A stretch of 44,066 nt of DNA from a virus: the IMG/VR virus record IMGVR_UViG_3300009788_000158, positions 1-44,066 of that record; one strand, written 5' to 3'. Under the pieces are notes generated by a model. That model did not search any database, was not told the DNA's origin, and worked only from the letters and a program-made list of their open reading frames with translations. Made by a program: the position numbers and the translations under genes. Shown here piece by piece: positions 20,661-28,995 of the stretch (its first letter is position 1; each line of letters starts with the position of its first letter).

Positions 20661-21143
20661 TTGCTTGGTGTTTCCCAATGGGGTGCCGTGTTTAAGATTC
20701 ACACCAAAGATGGTAGAACCGTGATTGTCGACCCAAAAAAAGATCACGGTGCAAAAGAGCTGTTGAAACAGTTCGAAAGTCAATTTTATCAAAATACAGT
20801 AACTGGTATTTCTCTTCTTAGAGAATGTGGTGGGCAAGCTCGTTGCCCGATTTGTAAACGGTCAAATTTGGTCTGTAATAGTTGTGGTAATTCGTTTAGT
20901 AATCACAAGTGTTCGACCGGTGTTCAATATTCAATTTCAAGGCCAAAAGATTGTAGACGAATTCATTTTGCTCCAACTGTTGTTAAACCAGATCAAAATG
21001 CGGGGAACAAAGGGGGTGAGCGGGTAACTGTTTTTGTCGATGGGTTTAAAATCGATTTAATGGCGCACAATAATCAACCGGCTTTACGGGTTACAGTGGC
21101 AAAAACTGGCGCTCTGAGATATAATCCAGTTGATAAAGGTTAA
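20661..21143 (+). CDS. zinc-ribbon-like hypothetical protein (160 aa)
   Basis: The product has two Cys pairs, CPIC and CNSC (in ARCPICKRSN and VCNSCGNS, about residues 61-76), followed by HKC, which would fit a zinc ribbon. The C-terminal part is beta-like (ERVTVFVDGFKIDLMAH, ALRVTVAKTG). The start is a TTG at 20661 without a ribosome site; a GTG at 20688 is also possible. It is in frame with the previous gene, separated by one TAA and seven codons. The next gene starts 2 nt after its stop. Its role is not known; a head or neck accessory protein is the best guess from position. Confidence 0.58.
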   Translation: MLGVSQWGAVFKIHTKDGRTVIVDPKKDHGAKELLKQFESQFYQNTVTGISLLRECGGQARCPICKRSNLVCNSCGNSFSNHKCSTGVQYSISRPKDCRRIHFAPTVVKPDQNAGNKGGERVTVFVDGFKIDLMAHNNQPALRVTVAKTGALRYNPVDKG

Positions 21144-21145
21144 TT

Positions 21146-21712
21146 TTGGCAACTAGTTTACAAAGGTTAAAACAGATAGCAAAGCCGGATAGCTTTGACG
21201 ATCAAAAAAGCGCTGCGCAAATTGCAAATTCAGAAAACAATTCTGTAGATTTGGCAGAATTTGCCGAAGCGCTATTGTCACAGTTTAAACGGATCATCCA
21301 TGGGAATCAATCGGGCAACTGGTTTGACGATCCAACTTCTGTTTTTGGCGGCGATGCTTCGTTATTTTCATTATTCCAATCGGCAAGCCCGGAAATACAA
21401 GTCGATTTACAAGACAACAACATTGAAATAATTGTTGTTGGCGACAAAACAGTTTTCCGAAAAATAATCTGGAATTATTCTTTTGAACTACCGATTGGTG
21501 ATAAAGCTTTAACCGGATGTTTCGTTTTTAATCACAATGGCACAAATGTTGATTTAGATAATCACTATTCGTACATACCGCCAGAAATCACAGGTGTAAC
21601 TTTCAACGCATCGATAGTCGGAAACGATATTCGATTAACCGTAACAACAAACGGCGTTGGGGAACACCCAAAACTAAGGTATCGTGCCGTGACCATAAAG
21701 CTTGCGGCGTAA
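21146..21712 (+). CDS. hypothetical virion-like protein (188 aa)
   Basis: The start is a TTG at 21146 with AAAGG five nt upstream. The N-terminal 55 residues are helical and charged (LQRLKQIAKPDSFDDQKSAA), and the rest is beta-rich with Asn/Asp/Thr (IEIIVVGDKTVFRKIIWNY, then TGVTFNASIVGNDIRLTVTT), as in small structural or fibre-base proteins. It is followed closely by the next virion-like gene with a strong ribosome site. No family is recognised. Confidence 0.58.
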   Translation: MATSLQRLKQIAKPDSFDDQKSAAQIANSENNSVDLAEFAEALLSQFKRIIHGNQSGNWFDDPTSVFGGDASLFSLFQSASPEIQVDLQDNNIEIIVVGDKTVFRKIIWNYSFELPIGDKALTGCFVFNHNGTNVDLDNHYSYIPPEITGVTFNASIVGNDIRLTVTTNGVGEHPKLRYRAVTIKLAA

Positions 21713-21730
21713 AAACGGAGGTAATAGAAA

Positions 21731-22540
21731 ATGACATCAAAGAATTATGGTCTAATCGGCGTTGGATCAATAGTCCAATATGGTAAAGTCGGACCGAAAC
21801 TAAAAAACAACTCGGGTATTTTCGAACACAGAAATACTGCCGATGATGACTTTGTTATTGCTCGTGGCGCACACCCAATTGGTGATAACGACTTTGTCAC
21901 CAAATATTATTTGGAAACGCGGGCGGATGTCATCGTTACCGGACAAATTGATGGCGGTTCTCCACCTTCACCCACGACCTTGGGGCGGATCTTCATTTGT
22001 ACCACAACGGGCGGCGCGTTCACTCTCAAATATCTGTACCGTGACACGGGCGCAGCATGGGTTGAAATCGTTCCTGTTGAAGGTATGCGTATCAGTGTAA
22101 CAGACGCATTGACGGGCGGTACAGACGAGTATGAAGCCGATCACTTGTACATGTGGGATGATGATGGTTCAGTATGGATCGATCTGGGACCGGCACCGTC
22201 GTCTTCTGAAATTATTAAAGCGGCGGCTTTGGCGTTTGACTATCAAGATACGGGCGTCAATTTGATCAAAAACGTTCCCAACGGTTGTACGTTGACAAAA
22301 ACAAAACTCAATGTGACACAAACTTTCGATGGAACAACGCCAGTTGCAAAAATCGGCGATACTTCGGACGACGATCGCCATATGGAAGAAACCGAAAACG
22401 ATTTGGAAGTTGTTGGGTTATATGTCACAGAAAACATGTACCTGTATGGTGCTGCAACCGATGTTGACATAACAGTAACAGTCGGAGGTACACCAACACA
22501 AGGGACGGCGCGGGCGTTGATCGAATACGCGTTACCGTAA
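21731..22540 (+). CDS. virion surface or fibre-like protein (269 aa)
   Basis: ATG 21731 has GGAGGT (21717-21722). The product begins SKNYGLIGVGSIVQYGKVGP with HRNTADDDFVIARGAHPIGD, and has repeated short motifs with Gly/Thr (GRIFICTTTGGAFTLKY, AAWVEIVPVE) and a C-terminal beta part (DVDITVTVGGTPTQGTA). Such patterns occur in phage fibre and head-fibre proteins. Its location between the capsid gene and the neck genes favours a capsid-bound fibre or spike. No enzymatic motif is seen. Confidence 0.6.
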   Translation: MTSKNYGLIGVGSIVQYGKVGPKLKNNSGIFEHRNTADDDFVIARGAHPIGDNDFVTKYYLETRADVIVTGQIDGGSPPSPTTLGRIFICTTTGGAFTLKYLYRDTGAAWVEIVPVEGMRISVTDALTGGTDEYEADHLYMWDDDGSVWIDLGPAPSSSEIIKAAALAFDYQDTGVNLIKNVPNGCTLTKTKLNVTQTFDGTTPVAKIGDTSDDDRHMEETENDLEVVGLYVTENMYLYGAATDVDITVTVGGTPTQGTARALIEYALP

Positions 22541-22559
22541 ACTGAAGAAGGTGTTTTAA

Positions 22560-22841
22560 ATGGGTGATTACAAAGCGGGCAATCTCAAAGGTACGTTAAA
22601 AGACAACTTTGAGGTTGGGGATGGTGCTGAATACGGGATCGATCGCGTTGGAGATCATTTGCGCGTTAAGGATGTTGAGATGGGTGCTCAGCGAATTTCT
22701 GACTTGATGGGGTGGCATTTGGTGGAATCCGGACAAACGAGAACAGTTCCAGCTAATTTTACTCATACTGTATCCGATATAACGATTGAGGAAGGTGGCA
22801 CTTTAGTCATCGAGGAAGGTGGCGTTTTAGCGATATTGTGA
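22560..22841 (+). CDS. small fibre-associated protein (93 aa)
   Basis: GAAGGTG lies before ATG 22560. The product has a repeat of about eight residues at the C-terminus (ITIEEGGTLVIEEGGVLAIL), typical of short beta-helix or fibre tips. The N-terminal half is polar (NLKGTLKDNFEVGDGAEYG). Its stop overlaps the next small ORF (GTGA). It is probably part of the surface cassette. Confidence 0.6.
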   Translation: MGDYKAGNLKGTLKDNFEVGDGAEYGIDRVGDHLRVKDVEMGAQRISDLMGWHLVESGQTRTVPANFTHTVSDITIEEGGTLVIEEGGVLAIL

Positions 22842-22957
22842 CGAATGGCCAAGGGAAGGTGCGGAGTGGGAACATTCCGAGCACCTACGGCACAGATAGG
22901 CATATCGTTACGGATGTTTATCGAGATTTCGTGAATGTAGAAAATGATGAGGTGTAA
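22838..22957 (+). CDS. very small hypothetical protein (39 aa)
   Basis: A GTG at 22838 overlaps the previous stop (GTGA) and leads to MTNGQGKVRSGNIPSTYG, ending VENDEV at TAA 22955-22957. The next gene's TTG start follows at 22960. The tight spacing on both sides and lack of any other explanation for 22842-22959 support it. It has no ribosome site of its own other than the AGGAAGG 16 nt upstream, so coupling is needed. Confidence 0.45.
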   Translation: MTNGQGKVRSGNIPSTYGTDRHIVTDVYRDFVNVENDEV

Positions 22958-22959
22958 TT

Positions 22960-24093
22960 TTGACACACCATAAATATTTGAGTCGATTAACAAGTCACCC
23001 AGTAACGCCCGCTACAGGTGTGGATCTCATATATACATTAAGCACTAACGGGCACCTGTATGTCAAAAACACTTTTGGCACTTTCGATTTAACGACCGCA
23101 GTTGGGTTAGCCCACAATGATCTTTCAAACATTCAAGGAGGTGGAGCGAGCGAACGTCAGCATATGACGACAGCACAACACGCCAAGGCCACACAGAACG
23201 CTTCTGGGTCTCAGGATGGGTTGTTGAGTCAGGCTGATTGGTCGGCGTTTGACGGGAAATCCGATTATGCCGATCCTTTGACTACCGATGGTGATATTCT
23301 CATTCGGGATACAATTACGAAACGGCTGGCTAAAGGGTCAGATGACCAGATATTGACGCTTGCGAGTGGATTACCTTCGTGGGAGGATGCAGCCGCCGAG
23401 AGTGCGTTTTCTATGGACTGTGTTGTGGGGCTGCTGGCCACGTGGATATCGGACACAACGCTGAGAATCGTACCAGGGAAGTGTCGCAGTGATGATGATA
23501 CTTTCAATATGGTCTTAGGTAGTAATCGAGACGCTGTGATTACAGCATCTGGGGCCGGTGGGCTCGATACGGGTTCGGAAAGTAGTTCTACCGGATATTA
23601 CTTGTGGCTCATCTACGATACAACGGGTGAGACCTATGCAGCCATGCTGAGTGAGAGCGCTACCTCCCCAACAATGCCGGGCAACTACGACAAGAAGAGG
23701 CTTGTCGGATATACCTTCAATGATTCATCGAGCAATCTTCTTGACTTCAAAATGTTCGGTGATGGCTGCGTTCGGTTTGTGCATTACAATGAACCGAGAC
23801 AAACGGTATTACGCCTTTTAAATGGTGGAACTGCAACTAGTTGGACTGATGTCGATTGTAGTACTTTGGTACCGATTAATGCTGTTTCGGTTAATTTACA
23901 CATGCAACATTCGACATCTAGTTTGGGTTATGTTCGTCCAAATGGTATGAGTAGTTTGACCGGAGGAGTTTCATTTGTTTTTGCAGGAAATGAAAATACT
24001 GTTGAGCTTGGAATAGATGACCAAACGATTGAGTATGATACAGGCGGAGGAAGCCTTATTTTGGATTTAGCCGGGTATAGGGTGTTGATTTAA
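22960..24093 (+). CDS. fibre-like protein (377 aa), paralogue of the next gene
   Basis: The start is a TTG at 22960, after GATGAGGTG. The N-terminus TSHPVTPATGVDLIYTLSTN and the DPLTTDGDILIRDTITKRLA block (about residues 105-124), followed by LASGLPSW, are repeated in modified form in the following gene. The C-terminal half is beta-rich and Ser/Thr-rich (DTGSESSSTGYYLWLIYD, then SSLTGGVSFVFAGNENT). This is typical of trimeric fibre proteins. Codon use (frequent GAG, CGG) differs from that of the packaging genes. It overlaps the next gene by TAATG. Confidence 0.68.
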   Translation: MTHHKYLSRLTSHPVTPATGVDLIYTLSTNGHLYVKNTFGTFDLTTAVGLAHNDLSNIQGGGASERQHMTTAQHAKATQNASGSQDGLLSQADWSAFDGKSDYADPLTTDGDILIRDTITKRLAKGSDDQILTLASGLPSWEDAAAESAFSMDCVVGLLATWISDTTLRIVPGKCRSDDDTFNMVLGSNRDAVITASGAGGLDTGSESSSTGYYLWLIYDTTGETYAAMLSESATSPTMPGNYDKKRLVGYTFNDSSSNLLDFKMFGDGCVRFVHYNEPRQTVLRLLNGGTATSWTDVDCSTLVPINAVSVNLHMQHSTSSLGYVRPNGMSSLTGGVSFVFAGNENTVELGIDDQTIEYDTGGGSLILDLAGYRVLI

Positions 24094-26075
24094 TGACATT
24101 TCTGCATAATATGTCTATAGTGGGTGCTCATCCATCTTCACCACCGACCGGTGACTACAATTTGTACGTTTTATCCACCAACGGGCATTATTATCTCCAA
24201 TCATCAACAGAGATTATCGATTTAACAGATGCAGGGGTGAGTTTTGTTACTGATACTAATGAGCCAACGGGGCATATTGATAATAGCGATAGCACCATTT
24301 CATTTGTGAATGGAACACGAACTTTCACGATACAACCGGCAGTATCTAGTTTTTCGTATTACGAGTCCGGGACGAAATACACTAAAACAACAGCGCAGAA
24401 TGTTGTTATAGACGACACGGAGGGGATACACTTCATCTATTTCGACGGTGCGACGTTGACGGCGGTAGCGAATCCTACAGATTCGCAGATTGAAATTATC
24501 TACAAGATCAAGGCGCTTTGTACGATTCTTTATTGGGATGCAGACAACGATGAACAGATTCTTTTTGGTGAGGAGCGACACGGCTGTGTGATGGATGGCG
24601 AGACGCATTATTTTTTGCATGCCATAATGGGTACACAGTATCGGTCAGGGGCAGCGTTGAATTCGCTTGTAACAGAGGGCAACGGTAGTTCAAATACACA
24701 CGCACAGTTTGGTGTTGATGCCGGGATAATAGCCGATGAGGACCTTGTAATCACATTGGCGGCTGTGACATCGACAACGGGGCTTCCGGTGTACTACAAG
24801 TCCGGGGCGTCAGGATATTGGAGACGTGATTTCAATTCTGGTTTTAGTATTATTACGGCTGGGACGGGCCGGGCGGCGTACAATGAGTGGACTGGTAGTA
24901 CATGGCAGAAAACTGAGATAACAAATACTAAATTTGCATGTCTTCATGTGTTTGCGGTTAACGATATAACATACCCCTATATAGTAATTATGGGACAAGA
25001 GGAGTACTCAACTAAGATAGGAGCGCAAGCGGGAGCACGAGTAGAAATTGATACGCTGGTTACGTCTGGGATGCCGTTTGTGGAGTTCAAGCCAATTGCT
25101 ACGGTTCTCATACAGACGAGCGATTCATATGGTAATGATGTACAGACCAGAACCAGGGAAGTTGAGAGCGGTGTTGATTATGTTGATTGGCGAGTATCCG
25201 AGTTTTCATCGGCGGGGTCGGTGACATCAGATCATAATAACTTGAGTGGTTTGCAGGGTGGTCAGGGCGGGGAATACTACCATCTGACTGAGAGCGAACA
25301 TACGGGACTTTTTATAGACCCATTGACGACAAACGGTGATATTATCATCAGGGACACGACTACAAAGAGGCTGGCAGTTGGTAACGCTGGCGAGGTTCTG
25401 TCGTTGGTCTCCGGTTTGCCGAGTTGGCAGCCATCGTTTGGAGCAGATCCGAAAAAATGGGTTGTTTTCAAAGAGGATTTCATCGGTGCTCGGCTTAACG
25501 ATCATGTTTGGTCACCGTATTCATCCGGGACTGGTAGTTCGATTAATATTCGCACACCTACGGGGGAAAATGGCGTTGTGTATTTAACGGCGGGTCCATC
25601 GAGCGGACGGTATTCGGAGATGGATTTCTATAACACCGGATTGAGTGACGAGGGGCGCAATTTCAGTATGCGGCGGAATCTCGTTATGAAGTTTCGGATT
25701 AAGTGTTCGAGCACATCATCGATATTGGCTCATTGTGGTGTGCTCTTCGGAACAGATATTTTTATTCGATTTACGGCCGATTCAGCTAATGCAAATTTCC
25801 ATTTGCAGACGAGCATATCGGCGGGGACAAATGATTCGGTCAGTACAAGCATCGCATTGGATACGGTTTGGCACGATGTTGAGATCCGTTGTGTGTATGC
25901 GTCTGGGGTTTATTGTTATTTAGACGGATCTTTGGTTGCCTCGATTACCAATTTGAGCCGACTGCCAACAACACAATACGGGTTTGGTTATATTAGGTGT
26001 CAAGCAAAAACGACATCGTCGAAGTCTCTTGACGTGGATTACTACCACGCAATTCAAAAGCGAAATGATGCATAA
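24093..26075 (+). CDS. large fibre-like protein with lectin-like C-terminus (660 aa)
   Basis: The N-terminus (GAHPSSPPTGDYNLYVLSTN) and the later HNNLSGLQGGQGG and DPLTTNGDIIIRDTTTKRLA blocks (about residues 406-427) parallel the previous gene. The C-terminal 200 residues (KWVVFKEDFIGARLNDHVWS, then TVWHDVEIRCVYASG and VYCYLDGSLVASI) resemble a LamG or concanavalin-type sandwich that binds glycans. It probably recognises the host surface or decorates the capsid. Codon use differs from that of the flanking late genes. It starts by TAATG overlap, so it is translated with its paralogue. Confidence 0.68.
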   Translation: MTFLHNMSIVGAHPSSPPTGDYNLYVLSTNGHYYLQSSTEIIDLTDAGVSFVTDTNEPTGHIDNSDSTISFVNGTRTFTIQPAVSSFSYYESGTKYTKTTAQNVVIDDTEGIHFIYFDGATLTAVANPTDSQIEIIYKIKALCTILYWDADNDEQILFGEERHGCVMDGETHYFLHAIMGTQYRSGAALNSLVTEGNGSSNTHAQFGVDAGIIADEDLVITLAAVTSTTGLPVYYKSGASGYWRRDFNSGFSIITAGTGRAAYNEWTGSTWQKTEITNTKFACLHVFAVNDITYPYIVIMGQEEYSTKIGAQAGARVEIDTLVTSGMPFVEFKPIATVLIQTSDSYGNDVQTRTREVESGVDYVDWRVSEFSSAGSVTSDHNNLSGLQGGQGGEYYHLTESEHTGLFIDPLTTNGDIIIRDTTTKRLAVGNAGEVLSLVSGLPSWQPSFGADPKKWVVFKEDFIGARLNDHVWSPYSSGTGSSINIRTPTGENGVVYLTAGPSSGRYSEMDFYNTGLSDEGRNFSMRRNLVMKFRIKCSSTSSILAHCGVLFGTDIFIRFTADSANANFHLQTSISAGTNDSVSTSIALDTVWHDVEIRCVYASGVYCYLDGSLVASITNLSRLPTTQYGFGYIRCQAKTTSSKSLDVDYYHAIQKRNDA

Positions 26076-26086
26076 GAGGTGATGAG

Positions 26087-27505
26087 ATGGTCAAAATACC
26101 GTATCAAATTTTGGTTCTAAAAAGTGTTACCAATTTAAAGCAGGTTATTGCAGGCGGCTACACCAATGCCGGGATCAATGATTGGGATCCTGAGTTGGTC
26201 GAAGTGGTTGAGACTCCACAGATTATTCCGTGGGATTTGAAAAATTGGATTGTGTACTGGGATACTGACGCGGTTAAGTATGCTAAGGGTGAGAAGATAG
26301 TCTTGAAGAGTTCAGAGATTACCGATTTTGTGAACGCTAATGCGATTGTCACGGACCCGCATACCGGACTCGTTGGGCCATTCGATCTCATGCAAATAAT
26401 GGCCAACCGCAAAGAGCTCCACAACGATTCTGATAGCCCGTTGTACGAGCCGGGCTTTGCCCCTTTGCTCGGGGCCAGTGGGTCGGTACAAAACTTGATT
26501 GACATTCATGGAAAACTTGGTTGGCACCAACAACAAATCACCGAAGCGCGTTATAGCAAACCGGAAAGTATGCTTATCTATTACGGCTATTTGAACGCGT
26601 TCAATTCAGATACTAACACAAATAACGGCTGGGATAACCAAAAAGTTGCAAAAGAATTCTCAAAATATAACATTTTAGTTTTTGGCAATGCTGTTGCAGG
26701 TCCACTTCATCCCGATTATGCAAACGCTCAAATTATTGTTGCGAGAATTAAACAACTCAACCCAGCAACACAAATTTTCGGTTATGTTGATACAACGAAA
26801 ACACAAGAGAATTTCGAAAATGATGTTGATGATTGGGTGGATTTGGGCGCAACTGGTATTTTTATGGATCGCGCTGGTTACGATTTTGGAATCGATAGGG
26901 CCGGTTTTAATGCTCGGGTCAATTACGTTCACGGTGAAGGTTTGAACGTAATAGCTAATTGTTGGAATCAAGACAACGTTTATGGGTTGGCCGAAGATCC
27001 TACTTACCCAAATGTCACTTTTAACCCGAGTGAACTCGATTCAAGCTTGACCCATCTCGATTATTACTTGTTAGAATCGGCGCCGATTAACACAGACGCT
27101 TATACAGGTACAGGAGGCTACCAGAGCGCTTCAGATTGGGCCATAAGGGGCGTAAAGGCGATCGAGCATAGGGCGGCCAACGGTCCAAGAGTCGCGGCTT
27201 GTGGCATCATTGACGACAACCATGTAAGTGGTCAGGATTTGTTCAATTTTGGGTTTGTTGCGGCCTATATGTTTTCGCTCGAAGCTTTCGGGACTAGTCA
27301 CAGTCTTTACGGCGCCGGTTTAGAACCTTATTCAAAATGGTGGAATCGGCCGTCTATTTCGGGCCTTGGAAATTGCAGTTGGTTAAACCCGTCCGTTCAG
27401 GTAGATAACCCGGATACAGACGTATGGTTAAGGTCTACCCAATTTGGCCGGTTGTGGGTTGATTTTTCAAGCGGGGGGCAATTAAGCGGGATAGAAACGT
27501 GGTAA
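26087..27505 (+). CDS. glycoside-hydrolase-like surface protein, putative depolymerase (472 aa)
   Basis: Residues 1-150 look like a fibre-attachment part (a HTGLVGPFD..IMANRKELHNDSDSP segment), and residues about 155-345 look like a TIM-barrel glycosidase of the GH114-like group: SMLIYYGYLNAF, then GATGIFMDRAGYDFG (255-269) with Asp261 as a probable catalytic acid, GLNVIANCWN, and YYLLESAP with Glu330. The C-terminus (VWLRSTQFGRLWVDF) resembles the usual closing strand of these enzymes. It could cut capsule or exopolysaccharide. GAGGTGATGAG precedes ATG 26087. Codon style changes near 26500, inside the gene, suggesting a fused domain. Catalysis is inferred. Confidence 0.65.
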   Translation: MVKIPYQILVLKSVTNLKQVIAGGYTNAGINDWDPELVEVVETPQIIPWDLKNWIVYWDTDAVKYAKGEKIVLKSSEITDFVNANAIVTDPHTGLVGPFDLMQIMANRKELHNDSDSPLYEPGFAPLLGASGSVQNLIDIHGKLGWHQQQITEARYSKPESMLIYYGYLNAFNSDTNTNNGWDNQKVAKEFSKYNILVFGNAVAGPLHPDYANAQIIVARIKQLNPATQIFGYVDTTKTQENFENDVDDWVDLGATGIFMDRAGYDFGIDRAGFNARVNYVHGEGLNVIANCWNQDNVYGLAEDPTYPNVTFNPSELDSSLTHLDYYLLESAPINTDAYTGTGGYQSASDWAIRGVKAIEHRAANGPRVAACGIIDDNHVSGQDLFNFGFVAAYMFSLEAFGTSHSLYGAGLEPYSKWWNRPSISGLGNCSWLNPSVQVDNPDTDVWLRSTQFGRLWVDFSSGGQLSGIETW

Positions 27506-27509
27506 AAAA

Positions 27510-28031
27510 TTGTCTGACAATGACTACAACTACAAAAAGATAGATCATGAGTTTCGCGATCTTAGAAAAGACAAGGCTTCTGTTGATTGGGTTAAAGCCA
27601 AGTGTGAACCGATCGATAGATCAATTGTGGACTTATGGGCCGCTGTCAATGAGGCCAAGGTTCATAAGTGTAAAAAGGAGGACCAATTGAAAGCTTTAGA
27701 GCAAATGCCGGGCATGCAACGCGATCTTGGCTCGTGGAAATTTTTTCGTAATTTGTTTATTGGGGTGATTGGTACTATTTTAATAGTTGTCATTTCCGCA
27801 ATTGTCGCTTTTGCAAATGTTCAAGCCGATACTGAAAGAACAAAAGAAGATCTAAAAGAACAAAAAAGAAATTATGTTTCTTTTAAACACGATTTAAACC
27901 AGATAAAAACCCAGGGCACTGTTCAACGACAACAAAAGGCTGATTTAGAAGAAATAAAAACTTCGTTAAAGTCGCTTGTAAAAATTCAGGAAGCGGCGGC
28001 CAAAGAAAAAAAGAAAAAACGAAAAAGGTGA
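27510..28031 (+). CDS. membrane protein with central transmembrane helix and coiled coils (173 aa)
   Basis: The start is a TTG at 27510. Residues 1-77 are charged and helical, about 79-103 form one strong membrane span (NLFIGVIGTILIVVISAIVA), and the rest is a Lys/Glu/Gln-rich coiled coil with a basic tail (KEKKKKRKR). It could be a holin-like or XhlA-type protein, or a spanin-like component, and would give the lysis proteins a membrane partner. The central placement of the span is unlike small XhlA proteins, which have it near the end. Family not certain. Confidence 0.6.
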   Translation: MSDNDYNYKKIDHEFRDLRKDKASVDWVKAKCEPIDRSIVDLWAAVNEAKVHKCKKEDQLKALEQMPGMQRDLGSWKFFRNLFIGVIGTILIVVISAIVAFANVQADTERTKEDLKEQKRNYVSFKHDLNQIKTQGTVQRQQKADLEEIKTSLKSLVKIQEAAAKEKKKKRKR

Positions 28032-28035
28032 TCTG

Positions 28036-28338
28036 TTGGCTTTATATAATTCAAAACTTGTTCCTTTGATTGGTACGGTTGACAGTGCCAACAAAGGGTT
28101 TTCTACACCAACAAGGTTTGTTGCGGGTTCTATCAAAGCTATGATTAATGGGCAAGTTTATGAACCAAGTGACGATAATTATGGTTGGGCGGAAACAAGT
28201 GATCAATCTATCGAGTTTACAAATCCGCCTTGGGTTGGTGATGTTTTACAAGCGTTTTACCTAGATTTGGATAGTGAAGGTATTTCGTTGCAAAATGTTG
28301 TTGGGACTCCATTTGATCCAAGCGGCGTTTTACCATGA
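28036..28338 (+). CDS. small virion-like protein (100 aa)
   Basis: The start is a TTG at 28036 with AAAGGTG upstream. The product is beta-rich and low in Lys (LVPLIGTVDSANKGFSTPTR, then IEFTNPPWVGDVLQAFYLD). It has a Pro-rich end and no enzymatic motif. A small structural protein at the head-neck junction is likely from position. The stop is 9 nt before the next gene. Confidence 0.55.
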   Translation: MALYNSKLVPLIGTVDSANKGFSTPTRFVAGSIKAMINGQVYEPSDDNYGWAETSDQSIEFTNPPWVGDVLQAFYLDLDSEGISLQNVVGTPFDPSGVLP

Positions 28339-28347
28339 GGTGAAGGT

Positions 28348-28950
28348 ATGCCTTTTCCAAACGAACACGCAGCAAGACAAACCGATCCAAAACAATACGA
28401 TTCTTTTCGAAGGGGTCAACCAAAAGGATTCCCAAGTGGAGTTTTTACGATTTATGGGATCAAAAGCGGAAAGTCAAAAATACAATCAATTCGCTTTAAA
28501 TCGAACAAATGGACCGTCGAAGAAGCGAAAAAATGGTTGAAAAAAAACAAATTTAAAACGGCCGTTGAACCGGCTTCAAAACGGAAAGGTGTAAAAAAAA
28601 TGGAAAACGCAATTGTTCACAAAGCGACTATAAATTTGATGGGTAGCGAATCAGTTTCTGATTATACCAGGAAAATAAACAGAGCTGGTCAAGATTATCT
28701 TTTTCAGAATCTGAATTTACCAAAAAAAGATTCGTGGATCTATATGCGCGAAGTTTACTCCGATAGCGCTGTTTTTACCGTTTCAAAAAGCGGTGAAGGA
28801 TCAAAGCTCTATGGTGTTACGTTTACACGTGATAAAGCCGGGGCTTTTTCGTTTTCATCGCCGATCGAAGTTGAACAATTTACACAATATCGCCCGGTTA
28901 AAACCAGTGTTGTTGTTACAAAGGTGTTGAAAAAGACTTTGTGGGGATAA
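28348..28950 (+). CDS. XkdF-N-terminus-like protein (200 aa)
   Basis: The N-terminus PFPNEHAARQTDPKQYDSF and GQPKGFPSGVFTIYGIKSG, with TVEEAKKWLKKNKFK (about residues 55-70), is a pattern I recall at the N-terminus of phage head maturation proteins, but the protease part is missing. The C-terminal half (ATINLMGSESVSDYTRKIN onward) is different and beta-rich. An internal ATG at 28600 with AAAGGTG (28585-28591) could make a shorter protein. AGGTGAAGG precedes ATG 28348. The role is unknown; a neck or assembly protein is plausible. Confidence 0.58.
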   Translation: MPFPNEHAARQTDPKQYDSFRRGQPKGFPSGVFTIYGIKSGKSKIQSIRFKSNKWTVEEAKKWLKKNKFKTAVEPASKRKGVKKMENAIVHKATINLMGSESVSDYTRKINRAGQDYLFQNLNLPKKDSWIYMREVYSDSAVFTVSKSGEGSKLYGVTFTRDKAGAFSFSSPIEVEQFTQYRPVKTSVVVTKVLKKTLWG

Positions 28951-28995
28951 AGTCAACCGTATTGTTGTATTTAGAAAGAAAGTAGAAGGTAAATT

